Shown piece after piece: positions 33,901 through 41,495 of a stretch of 58,875 bases of DNA. This DNA comes from Ignavibacteria bacterium. Its GTDB lineage: Bacteria; Bacteroidota; Ignavibacteria; Tepidaquicellales; Tepidaquicellaceae. Below the pieces are notes generated by a model. That model was not told where the DNA came from. It saw only the letters and a program-made list of their open reading frames with translations, and made no database searches. The position numbers and the translations under genes were made by a program. Every line of letters starts with the position of its first letter. The first letter of the stretch is position 1. The DNA lies in the NCBI GenBank assembly GCA_016929695.1, contig JAFGII010000013.1, forward strand, positions 1-58,875, given 5' to 3'.

Positions 33901-35177
33901 GCGGAATTAATTCTTATTCACAGGGGATATTTGATTTAAATAATAACGGAATTAATGAAATCGGATTGAATTTTTCCGGAGATTCATTAAGATTTTTAGA
34001 AAAAGAAACTATACTTTCGCAAACCCCGTCCCCAACAGGACTTAAAGGATACAGTCTGGATTCCAACATTGTATTAATTACTTTTAATACCGTAAGTAAT
34101 TCAAATTATTATAAAATCTACCGCTCTACCGATTCAACTAATTTCAATACATACGATATAATATTTTCAAATATTTATTACGATACTGATGTAAATAACG
34201 GACAATATTATTTCTATAAAATAACAGCAACAGATACTTCTTTACAGATAAAAGAGAGCATTCCTTGCGGTCCGCTGAAAATTTTTGTACATAATAAAAC
34301 AAAACCTGTTTCTGCAGAATCAGAAGGGTCGTACAGCGCATCAGTAAAATTTTCTAATATAATTTCCTACGGGTCACCGAGTCCTTCATCCGTAATTATC
34401 AACGATACTATAAATCCGGATTTTATTTCATATAAAAATAATACCGAATATTTACTGACTTTCGGTCAAAAATTAAAAAACGGGCTTTATAAGATTAAAA
34501 CGAGGAATTTAGTCGATGGATACGGCTCCCCGATAGATACGACTGAAATTTTATTATATATAAATATAAAAGACAGCATCATATTTTACATTACAAGTGC
34601 AAAACTAATTACTAAAGACAAAATAAGAGTTGACTTTAATTTAGGTGTTGATTCTTCAACATCTGTAAATTCCGACAATTATTCATTAGAGCCGTTTAAT
34701 TTAAAAATTGCAAAATCCGAATTCAATCCGCAAGACCTCAAGAGTGTGATACTGACAATATCAGGAGGAACACCTGGGGCATCTGGGAAAAATTATATAT
34801 TGAGAGTTGTAAATGTTAAATCGGAGAACGGAATTTTAATCACACCCGGAGCAGGTAGTTCATTCGGACTGGTTTTTTCAAGCGAGACTCTTGAAAACGT
34901 AGTTACTTATCCGAATCCTTATATAAAGAAAAACGGGCAGGGGTACATAACATTTGCAAATTTGACTCCTGTCGCCACTATCTACATATACGATATATCA
35001 GGCAAGTTTATAAGGGAAATAAAAGAAACAGACGGCAACGGCGGAGTTGAATGGGATTTGAGAGATTCTAACGGGAATGAAGCAGGAAGCGGAATTTATA
35101 TATTCAGAGCAACAGGAAAAAACTCAAACGGGGTTGACGTGGGAGACAAAATAGGAAAATTCGCAATTGTAAAATAA
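30930..35177 (+). CDS. Large secreted S8 subtilisin-like protease with FG-GAP propeller and atypical C-terminal domain
   Basis: 1415 residues. Signal peptide (1-25), a propeptide-like region with SEKVYIIPNDPYFSSQYYL, then the S8 domain with the Asp in VVIGVIDSGLDFTHP (near 170), His in NSHGTAVTG (near 234) and Ser in NGTSFSAPIVS (near 394). A beta-sandwich section follows, then about six FG-GAP/VCBS-like repeats (about 690-1010; DINGNGLKEFF, DIDNDGLKEL, DFDNDGKNEI, DFDNDGKKEI and similar), fibronectin-III-like regions (1040-1110) and a C-terminal Ig-like domain. That last domain reads YPNPYIKKNGQG and GSGIYIFRATG rather than NYPNPFNP/SSGVYFY, so it is a variant T9SS or FlgD-like type. The FG-GAP repeats should bind calcium. 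Confidence 0.9.
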   Translation: MGKESFKILSIFYILLISFSNGFPQTDRVVIKLSVDAPPNTLNNFRTGNYKGDKSGIGDVLDNSGAKDFKPFINNELLRKFTKSEIEIIGLERIFIFKSEQRTINLLIGRLKFNKYIEYVQKLGILNLENSEKVYIIPNDPYFSSQYYLSNAGFNSVWDFSLGDSSVVIGVIDSGLDFTHPDLQNSYKINYGEFGNGKENNGIDDDNNGFIDDWRGWNFISNSNNPSDDNINSHGTAVTGIINAGFDNGIGISSAASNTKVLVLKAFDKNGTGAEDIVSYAVLYGISAGVKIFNFSFGDNIYSNLFRDVARFAYSKNITIVTSAGNTASDNLHYPSAFDEVISVGAIDANNFRTGFSTFGETVDIFAPGNQILTTSRTGKGLEQLNLDYFYINGTSFSAPIVSSAAAILLSKNKNLTNEEIRGILVSNTDYIKNQTGWDHYSASGKLNILSAYNNIDNPAIARIYLPYQNFSSYDNSVPLVISSAYPFTKSTIISYSYGENFLYPFNIFSSGSNQFIKDTVLNWNIESLPDTTYTLRLIIDTYSGRTIEHGLIFYKDSKTPEISSVSALYNVADSNNISNIITFITNKPTVGKIFFKRKNITEPYQYIFADLGYENIGYVSNVHFGLLKGKNLYPNTAYEYYIEAEALNKKRITHSEPNFIFTAANEINSYGYTSGQYALPLSQILDTLVDINGNGLKEFFVTDVNNNLKLNVYEFNGQNFIKISDNNWEDFVTAKDIGDVTGNGKINLLTSKGRNGILFESPVSNALPVKKVWSDEVGDNFWSASISDIDNDGLKELTGYGRTGLRILEYNGSQFVEIAVLPYSTITSEPNSQKILIDDFDNDGKNEIIFTDLHFTENYAVSTLNVFRCNSDNNFTKVTSADIEGVTFKAECLTYGDFDNDGKKEIAFGTGSDNDLPDILYVSFFKLNPGGNLILTNRIVIRNYSPLSNTSIKSYSISGPVKNMLAVNTGNIFYIYQYSGTEYEPVYYKSGINSYSQGIFDLNNNGINEIGLNFSGDSLRFLEKETILSQTPSPTGLKGYSLDSNIVLITFNTVSNSNYYKIYRSTDSTNFNTYDIIFSNIYYDTDVNNGQYYFYKITATDTSLQIKESIPCGPLKIFVHNKTKPVSAESEGSYSASVKFSNIISYGSPSPSSVIINDTINPDFISYKNNTEYLLTFGQKLKNGLYKIKTRNLVDGYGSPIDTTEILLYINIKDSIIFYITSAKLITKDKIRVDFNLGVDSSTSVNSDNYSLEPFNLKIAKSEFNPQDLKSVILTISGGTPGASGKNYILRVVNVKSENGILITPGAGSSFGLVFSSETLENVVTYPNPYIKKNGQGYITFANLTPVATIYIYDISGKFIREIKETDGNGGVEWDLRDSNGNEAGSGIYIFRATGKNSNGVDVGDKIGKFAIVK

Positions 35178-35182
35178 AAAAA

Positions 35183-35216
35183 AAGGCATTATGCAGAATT
35201 CATCACATAATGCCTT
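35183..35216 (-). terminator. Rho-independent terminator of the HU gene
   Basis: An eleven-base stem (AAGGCATTATG with CATAATGCCTT) followed on the minus strand by a run of T. It lies about 20 bases after the HU stop codon and about five bases after the S8 protease stop; on the plus strand the T run is lacking, so it mainly serves HU. Confidence 0.85.
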
Positions 35217-35236
35217 CGAAAAACAAGAATCAGCAA

Positions 35237-35521
35237 TTATTTTTTCAAGCCATTGATAAAATTAGAAAATTCCTTACCTGCTTTGAATTTTACTGATTTC
35301 TTTGCAGCGATTTTAATTGTTTCCCCGGTTGCAGGGTTTCTGCCTATTCTGGCTTTTCTCTTTGAAACTGAGAAAGTCCCAAAACCGACTAAAGCAATTT
35401 TATCGCCTTTCTTTAAAGTCTTTTCGACGGCATCTACAAATGATTCTAATGCTGCCTTCGCCTGGGCTTTTGTTATTTTAACATCGCCGGCAATTTTTGT
35501 AACGAGTTGTTCTTTGTTCAT
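35237..35521 (-). CDS. hup: HU-family histone-like DNA-binding protein
   Basis: 94 residues, full length. The HU/IHF signature is present: an N-terminal helix pair MNKEQLVTKIAGDVKITKAQAKAAL, GFGTFSVSKRKARIGRNPATGE (the DNA-arm loop with the intercalating Pro) and KSVKFKAGKEFSNFINGLK. HU bends DNA and compacts the nucleoid. The start has a clear AGAGGAA site six bases upstream. A promoter-like TTG-N20-TATATTTA lies upstream (listed separately). Confidence 0.97.
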   Translation of the reverse strand: MNKEQLVTKIAGDVKITKAQAKAALESFVDAVEKTLKKGDKIALVGFGTFSVSKRKARIGRNPATGETIKIAAKKSVKFKAGKEFSNFINGLKK

Positions 35522-35554
35522 AATATTCCTCTTTATTTAATTAATGCCTATGAG

Positions 35555-35585
35555 TAAATATACTATTGTATTAACAAAAAAACAA
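35555..35585 (-). promoter_or_regulatory. Candidate HU promoter (TTG-N20-TAnnTTT)
   Basis: On the minus strand TTG (plus 35583-35585) is followed after exactly 20 bases by TATATTTA (plus 35555-35562). Only the final G of the Bacteroidota consensus TAnnTTTG is missing. The start site would be about 25 bases upstream of the HU start codon, enough for the AGAGGAA ribosome-binding site. Confidence 0.45.
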
Positions 35586-35698
35586 TAATTAATTTACTGT
35601 ACCTTTTTATTTGCACTGACTGCTTAAAAAGCAGTGGTCTTTAGTTTTTCATTAGTTTACCACAACTTCTGAAATTTCAAATTCTCCATAATTATTTT

Positions 35699-35780
35699 AA
35701 TTCCTTGCTGCCGGGGATAATCAGGAATTAAAAGTTCGTATCATAATACCCGTATGTTAACAAGTACACGGCAAGGAATT
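35699..35780. repeat. Long-range inverted repeat
   Basis: AATTCCTTGCTGCCG at 35699-35713 pairs with CGGCAAGGAATT at 35769-35780 over 12 bases apart from a two-base bulge, closing a loop of about 55 bases. It could be a regulatory RNA stem or a binding site pair upstream of the metallophosphoesterase gene. Confidence 0.5.
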
Positions 35781-35947
35781 GACAAAAACGGGAATTCTGC
35801 ATATACTATTATTTTGCAGTTCAGAAATTAAACACGGTATATTTAAATTTATTATTCATAAGTCTGTTCCCCGATAAATTATTATAATTTTACTCGTATA
35901 TAAAACTAAATTATATTTATATTTGTTATAAATGAAAAGTAAATATT

Positions 35948-37237
35948 ATGACATTTGAAAGGAGACTTATATTTTTTTTTATTGTCACGGCAGTACTGAT
36001 TTCATTGCAATTGCTTGTTCTGTCATCATTTAAGAAATTTCTTGCAAGAAAGGGTTTTAACAAAAAGAAACTTAATTATGCGGCAGTGTCATTGGTGTCG
36101 GTTTTAAATTTTCCTCACATATTCTTTTTTCTGCTCAGGTTCGATGTTTCAAAATTTCCCGACTTACTTTATTACACACTATTCGTTCCGTATTTTGTTT
36201 ATCAGTCTGCAATGTTTTTCATCGGTATAATTCTGCTCGCGATAAAAATAATTAAATCACCTTTTTCTCTGACTCTGTTCATTTTAAAGAAATTCAATTC
36301 TATTCAGCAATACCTATCCGGACTGAAATCAAAAAGAAAGATTGTCAAGTTCGATAAATCCCGACGGGCATTTATTGCATCTTCGGGAGTATTTTTAACC
36401 GGTTATGCATTTATCGGAGCAGGGGTAGGTGTTCTGAGAAAAGATAAGTATGAAATTATCAGACAAACGATTCATCTGAAAAATTTACCCGATAGTCTCA
36501 AAGGTGTAACCGTAACACTGATAAGCGATATTCACAGCGGACCTTATATGCCGGAGGATAAGATGAACGAATACGTAAAGATAATAAACGAACTGAAATC
36601 AGATTTAATAGTGATTCCGGGAGATTTAACAAATACATCAAAAGACGAAATTTATCCTTTTGTAAATTCATTTAAAAACCTCAAAGCAAAGCACGGCATT
36701 TATTCAACTTTAGGAAACCACGATTATTTTTCAGACCCGGAATTTATCGCAGAAGTAATAACTAATGAGACACCCTTTAAAATGCTAAGAAATAACTCTG
36801 AAATTATCAATATAAATGGAGATAATCTGATTATCATAGGTACGGAAGATACACGAGACAGCGGAGCAAAACAGAACGAAGTTATTTTAAAATATATTTC
36901 AACTGCTAAAGATACTGCGATAAATAAAGCAATTGAGAAAAACATAAATTACAATACTACTCCAAAAATTCTGCTATGTCATAAACCTTATATATTCGAC
37001 AACCTGAATAGCTTCGATATTGACCTTGTTTTCAGCGGGCATACTCACGGCGGGCAGGTAATATTCGCATCCTTAGGTGATTATAGTTTATCATTTGCAA
37101 GTCTTGTAAATAAATATGTCAGCGGGTTGTACCTCAATGGTAACAGGAAACTTTATGTCTCAAGGGGAATAGGAACCGTCGGACTTCCGATTCGCGTAAA
37201 CTGCCCGCCGGAAATAACTGTATTAACTCTTATGTAA
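35948..37237 (+). CDS. Membrane-anchored calcineurin-like metallophosphoesterase
   Basis: 429 residues. About four membrane helices occupy the first 160 residues. The catalytic domain carries all five family blocks: LISDIHSG (near 192), IPGDLTNTS (near 222), TLGNHDYF (near 257), LCHKP (near 343) and FSGHTHGGQV (near 365). This matches YkuE/YaeI-type phosphodiesterases, which in relatives act on UDP-diacylglucosamine or other phospholipid/nucleotide substrates. The specific substrate is unknown. Start at the ATG 35948; no strong ribosome-binding site. Confidence 0.9.
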   Translation: MTFERRLIFFFIVTAVLISLQLLVLSSFKKFLARKGFNKKKLNYAAVSLVSVLNFPHIFFFLLRFDVSKFPDLLYYTLFVPYFVYQSAMFFIGIILLAIKIIKSPFSLTLFILKKFNSIQQYLSGLKSKRKIVKFDKSRRAFIASSGVFLTGYAFIGAGVGVLRKDKYEIIRQTIHLKNLPDSLKGVTVTLISDIHSGPYMPEDKMNEYVKIINELKSDLIVIPGDLTNTSKDEIYPFVNSFKNLKAKHGIYSTLGNHDYFSDPEFIAEVITNETPFKMLRNNSEIININGDNLIIIGTEDTRDSGAKQNEVILKYISTAKDTAINKAIEKNINYNTTPKILLCHKPYIFDNLNSFDIDLVFSGHTHGGQVIFASLGDYSLSFASLVNKYVSGLYLNGNRKLYVSRGIGTVGLPIRVNCPPEITVLTLM

Positions 37238-37314
37238 TTGCTGAATAAACTTAAAAATGAGATTGACCCCCTCTTTTCAAACTTGATGAACCTTAAACTT
37301 TATAAACTAAACTG

Positions 37315-39390
37315 TTACTTGACCAGAACCATTTTTTTCGTATCCGAATAATCCCCGGAAATCATTCTGTAAAAATAAACTCCGCTTGACAATAATGAAT
37401 TATCAAATTCTATGAAGTAGTCCCCTTTCCTTTTATAGTTAGATACAAGTGTTATTAATTCTCTTCCTGTAATATCATAAACTTTCATTGTGATATAACT
37501 GTCTTTAAGCACTCTGTAAGAAATTATGGTTTTTGGATTAAACGGATTTGGATAATTTTGCATTAATTCAAAGGAGGATTTGCCTGCATAAAAATTGTCA
37601 CCTCCGAGTAAAAGGCTCATCGGGTAATAAAAAGTCATCCATTGAGAAGCCGTACTTGGTGAGAACGGTAATGTTGTTGAAGAAGAAGTAGCAAGCACGT
37701 TTCCTCCCTTGTTAAATATTTCTGTATATGTGGTTCCTCCGTCAGTGGAGACTTCAACTCTCAGACTGTCAATAAAATCACCGATATATCTGGCGTAAGC
37801 ATAATCAAACTGAAGTGTATCATTTTCCGTAATATCCGGGATTAATTTAGTAATAAGAGTATCATACTGTCCTATGTTACTGTAATCAAAAAATGGCATC
37901 TTCAGGCATTTAAAACCCCCGAAACTTCTACCGTTAGTTCCTGTTACCTGCTGAATGGAAATATCCCTGTCAGCATTATTTAAAATCCATCCCTGAGGCG
38001 GAAATTCATATTCAAATAATTCGTAAAATGTATTCCCCGAATAAAGTGAATCTTTAAAAGTATAAGTATTGAATGTTCTGCTTTTTATAAAAAAATAATT
38101 CCTGCCGTAAAAAGAATAGTTCAAATCTGCCTTAAATATCTCATTATTTTTGTGAACAAATTCAGGAATATTAATAATGATGTCTTTTCCCCTTCCGCAA
38201 TTCAAAATTTCTTTTGTCATATCATTCTGCAGAAAAGCAACCGTATAAATCATAGTATCTGCCCAGGGCTCTTCAATCGGATATGTAACCGTAAACTCAT
38301 AATTTCCTGCAGCAGGTGAAATTTCAAATCCGTTTGAATCAGGATACGCTCTTCTGAAAACATCGAAAAATTGAGTCTGACCGTTTGTGCCGGGCGGCTG
38401 GTCATAAATAATTAATCTCTCAACAGACATTATTCTTAATCTGTATTCACCGGACTTAAGATTATAAAGCAAATTAACATTAATATTCGATTTAATGGAA
38501 TCATTTCCAATCATAGAATCCCGTACAGTAACCAACACGGGACTCGCAAATTTCCTTGCATACTCAAAATTTGCATTAATAACCGAATCCCTTGTATAAG
38601 GCAGGGGAAGACGCAGATTACCGTTGAAATATGTATTGGGAACTGAATTAACAGAATAATAATTAGTTCTTGCATCAGAACCCTGAGAGTTAAACAAATA
38701 CATGGAATCATTAGCAGGCAGCGGGAATCCCGTATGATATTTAACGGCACAGACATCATTTAACCTGTTATTTACCAGAGCGTTGATAAAGGGGTCCTGT
38801 GAAGCACAGCCGGGTGAATTAGTATTTGTGAATCCTTCTATCAATATTTTTTTAGGAACACCTTCAAGAAATATACCTTTCTGAATTAACGTATCATTTG
38901 ACCTGTTTGAATCAACGGTCGAATCTGCAAAAGCAATATATACTTTTACTGTAAACGGGACATTCACGGAATAAGTAAGAGAATCAAACTCAATAAGCAT
39001 ACTAAAGCCTGAATTTAAGCCGGCTATGGTATCGGCTTCTTGATATCCGAATTCGTCTATTTGCATAACGAGAAGAAACGAGGAAGAAACAGGTAGATTA
39101 CCTGCATTAAAAACCATTGCCTGTGGTGATATTTTTGAAACTGACGTATCGGTAACATACGTTGTATCTCTGCCTATATTCAAAACAGCTACAACTGCAA
39201 TATCAAGTTCAGGTTTTTGTCCCACAAGCAGATTATCAATATATAAATTATTCCCGTATCCGTTATAAGTAATGAAAGAAACAATAATGTCCTTTGAATT
39301 CGACTGACCTGTAGAAACTGAATTAACAGTCAGTAAAATTACCGGGATGAGAATCAGAATTGCAGCAATATGAATAAATTTAAATTTCAA
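37315..39390 (-). CDS. Omp28-like thioredoxin-fold T9SS cargo protein
   Basis: 691 residues. Signal peptide (about 1-28), a CARDB-like beta domain (about 35-175), then an Omp28-related thioredoxin-like region (about 180-290) in which the usual 'FTGTWCxxC' appears as EGFTNTNSPGC: the first cysteine is replaced by Ser, leaving one Cys. The redox site is therefore probably inactive, and the fold may serve binding. An Omp28-family beta region (about 300-400) and a jelly-roll region follow. The C-terminus is a T9SS domain: NYPNPFNPKTIISY, ITGRELITLV, SSGVYFY, KMVLVK. It overlaps the upstream 130-residue membrane protein gene by four bases. Function unknown; cell-surface location is likely. Confidence 0.8.
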   Translation of the reverse strand: MKFKFIHIAAILILIPVILLTVNSVSTGQSNSKDIIVSFITYNGYGNNLYIDNLLVGQKPELDIAVVAVLNIGRDTTYVTDTSVSKISPQAMVFNAGNLPVSSSFLLVMQIDEFGYQEADTIAGLNSGFSMLIEFDSLTYSVNVPFTVKVYIAFADSTVDSNRSNDTLIQKGIFLEGVPKKILIEGFTNTNSPGCASQDPFINALVNNRLNDVCAVKYHTGFPLPANDSMYLFNSQGSDARTNYYSVNSVPNTYFNGNLRLPLPYTRDSVINANFEYARKFASPVLVTVRDSMIGNDSIKSNINVNLLYNLKSGEYRLRIMSVERLIIYDQPPGTNGQTQFFDVFRRAYPDSNGFEISPAAGNYEFTVTYPIEEPWADTMIYTVAFLQNDMTKEILNCGRGKDIIINIPEFVHKNNEIFKADLNYSFYGRNYFFIKSRTFNTYTFKDSLYSGNTFYELFEYEFPPQGWILNNADRDISIQQVTGTNGRSFGGFKCLKMPFFDYSNIGQYDTLITKLIPDITENDTLQFDYAYARYIGDFIDSLRVEVSTDGGTTYTEIFNKGGNVLATSSSTTLPFSPSTASQWMTFYYPMSLLLGGDNFYAGKSSFELMQNYPNPFNPKTIISYRVLKDSYITMKVYDITGRELITLVSNYKRKGDYFIEFDNSLLSSGVYFYRMISGDYSDTKKMVLVK

Positions 39391-39779
39391 TTAATCTGAC
39401 TTTGCGGTTGATTATTTCTTTTCTGTTTATTTATAGAGAAAAAGAATCTGTAGAAAAACACTTCAACAACAGTAATAACGATTAATGCTACAGAATCTTT
39501 AGGCGTCAATTTCACCATATTACCCCCGAGTGGTTCATAAAATCCCGTGAGTCTCAATAGACCATTTAAAAAACTGCCGGGTGCAACATTTACAAGATAA
39601 CCCTGGTCTGAGACAATCAGACCGACAAAAACGTCCGTAATCGTCCAACCTACCGTAAATATGATGACGATGAAAGCGATATTTAATATTGCCTGAAGTA
39701 AACCATCCTTTTGAAAAGTTCTTGCAAATATAAATATAGCAAACAATGTATGCAGATAATATATAATCACGGCTATCAA
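39387..39779 (-). CDS. Small membrane protein of unknown function
   Basis: 130 residues with three hydrophobic helices (about 3-20, 28-52 and 94-112) joined by short loops, and a polar C-terminal tail (NKQKRNNQPQSQIN). I do not recognise a family. It sits between the sugar-phosphate transferase gene (67 bases upstream) and the Omp28-like gene, which it overlaps by four bases (ATGA-type), so translation is likely coupled to that exported protein. A role in envelope assembly is a guess from context only. Confidence 0.7.
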   Translation of the reverse strand: MIAVIIYYLHTLFAIFIFARTFQKDGLLQAILNIAFIVIIFTVGWTITDVFVGLIVSDQGYLVNVAPGSFLNGLLRLTGFYEPLGGNMVKLTPKDSVALIVITVVEVFFYRFFFSINKQKRNNQPQSQIN

Positions 39780-39845
39780 ATTCTACCTCTTCATTAATTT
39801 AATCATTAAATATATATTCTGTAATAGAAAAAATAAAGTTATATG

Positions 39846-41264
39846 TTATATGGCAGTTCTTGAAAAGAAAGTTTCTTTTAAAGTTCTGAAAATTATTTTC
39901 ATATCAAAAGCCAGAGACCAATTTTCAATATAGTAAATATCATAATCTATTCTTGTTTGTATTGATGTTGTTGACCCTCTGTATCCGTTAACCTGTGCCC
40001 AGCCGGTGATACCGCTTTTTACCCTGTGCCTTTCAAGATAATTAACAACAGTTTCTTTTAACTGATTAATGAAATATTCCCTTTCAGGACGCGGACCTAC
40101 AATACTCATATCACCTTTGAGAACATTGAAAAATTGAGGGAGTTCGTCAAGACTGTACTTCCTTAAAATTTTCCCTATTTTAGTATATCTTTTTTCGTCT
40201 TTGGATGCAAAAACCGGACCTTCTGTTTCAGCATTCTGTATCATTGAACGAAATTTTATAATATTGAATTTTTTCTGGTCTAATCCAACTCTTTCCTGAG
40301 AATAAAAAACAGGACCTTTGGAAGTAATTTTTACAAGTAAGGCGATTAATAACAAAAACGGTGACAGGAACAGAATGAATAAAAATGAAAAAATTATGTC
40401 AAACAATCTTTTTAAAATCTTATTCCACGTATTCATCGGAATAGATTTCAGTTTCATAAACGGAATTCCGTCAATGTGCTCAATTTTTACTTTACTGGTT
40501 AAAACTTCCATATAATCCGGATACAGCATAAATTCCACATTTATTCCCTGACAGAGTTTCATCAGGATAAAAACATCATTCTGGTCTTCAAGACCTACAG
40601 ATATCAGAATTTTCTGAACTCCGTACTTTTTAATCATCTCAGGGATTTTTTTATAATCGCCCAGATATTTGATATTATTAGAAAATTCATTATTCTGTTG
40701 TTTTGCAAAATATCCTATAACATTAAAACCTACGTATACATTTTCACGGAATCTGTTTAATATTTTTGCAGCAATATCATTGCTTCCGACGACAGCAACA
40801 TTTTTAAGTCCGATTCGCTTATTGTAAAAAGTTTTTTCCAGTTTTAGAGTAAAATATCTGAAAAATAAAATAAGCAGGGTTGAATCGAGCCAAATCAGAA
40901 CAAACACGAGCCTTGAAAATGAGAAGGACCTGACGAAGAAGAATATAATTCCTATTGAAAAAATTATACTTATTGTGACGCATTTAAATATCTGAAAAAA
41001 CTCATCGAATATAAATACATTCCGGTTAAGTTTATATAATTTATTCTGTTGAAAAACCGCTATCCATAGGGGAATAGTAATGACCGCAAACAATAAATAA
41101 GAACCGAGTTCAGGAATTCCTTCAGTTATAGGAAAAATCTTGTTAAAAGTAGTAAAAAATCTTATCTGATATGATATATAATAAGCAATCAGTATAGCAA
41201 TCACATCAAAAAATATAGTAAGAACCGGAAGAATAATCTCAACTTTTGTGCTTTTCTGTTCCAA
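39846..41264 (-). CDS. Polyprenyl-phosphate sugar-1-phosphate transferase (exopolysaccharide initiation)
   Basis: 472 residues. Four to five N-terminal helices (about 8-140), a nucleotide/CoA-binding-3-like domain (about 150-260; NVAVVGSNDIAAKIL), then a membrane-spanning bacterial sugar transferase domain (about 275-472): KRLFDIIFSFLFIL, GPVFYSQERVG, KFRSMI, LRKYSLDELPQFFNVLKGDMS, VGPRPE and a C-terminal KSGITGWAQVNGYRG. The enzyme loads the first sugar-1-phosphate onto undecaprenyl phosphate to start exopolysaccharide, capsule or O-antigen synthesis. No other polysaccharide genes are adjacent, so it is a solitary initiator. Confidence 0.92.
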   Translation of the reverse strand: MEQKSTKVEIILPVLTIFFDVIAILIAYYISYQIRFFTTFNKIFPITEGIPELGSYLLFAVITIPLWIAVFQQNKLYKLNRNVFIFDEFFQIFKCVTISIIFSIGIIFFFVRSFSFSRLVFVLIWLDSTLLILFFRYFTLKLEKTFYNKRIGLKNVAVVGSNDIAAKILNRFRENVYVGFNVIGYFAKQQNNEFSNNIKYLGDYKKIPEMIKKYGVQKILISVGLEDQNDVFILMKLCQGINVEFMLYPDYMEVLTSKVKIEHIDGIPFMKLKSIPMNTWNKILKRLFDIIFSFLFILFLSPFLLLIALLVKITSKGPVFYSQERVGLDQKKFNIIKFRSMIQNAETEGPVFASKDEKRYTKIGKILRKYSLDELPQFFNVLKGDMSIVGPRPEREYFINQLKETVVNYLERHRVKSGITGWAQVNGYRGSTTSIQTRIDYDIYYIENWSLAFDMKIIFRTLKETFFSRTAI

Positions 41265-41326
41265 TTAAAATCTTTTATTTTTTATAAAAATATAATTTAA
41301 AATCCATTAAAAATATACCATTCTGT

Positions 41327-41430
41327 AGTGATTAGTTGTTAGTGATTAGTTGTTAGTGATTGGGTGGGTGGGTGATTAGATGATTGGGTGTTTGGATGAT
41401 TGGGTGATTGATTGACTGATTGATTGATTT
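41327..41430. repeat. Simple-repeat array between sugar transferase and recG
   Basis: The 14-base unit AGTGATTAGTTGTT occurs twice in tandem (41327-41354) and once partly, then merges into a run of TGATTGGG/TGATTGAT-like units to about 41430. The same units occur at 47942-48045, 52805-52880 and, in reverse complement, at 52978-53040. Confidence 0.85.
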
Positions 41431-41495
41431 TGTGTTGACTGAATTTTCCATTATTTATTTTTTATTCTTAATTCTTAATTTTTAATTCTTAATTG

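Larger units (their letters stand above)
35522..35947. other. 426-base divergent intergenic region with inverted repeats
   Basis: Between HU (minus) and the metallophosphoesterase (plus). It contains the HU promoter candidate, a small hairpin ACTGCTT/AAGCAGT near 35619-35636, a long-range inverted repeat (35699-35780, listed separately) and a perfect TATATTTG at 35918-35925, which could be the -7 element for the plus-strand gene but has no TTG at the right distance. No ORF is credible. Confidence 0.5.

Noticed and set aside
35253-35540. ORF on the plus strand antisense to HU
   Set aside because: It is the shadow of the HU gene; HU has all family residues and a good ribosome-binding site.
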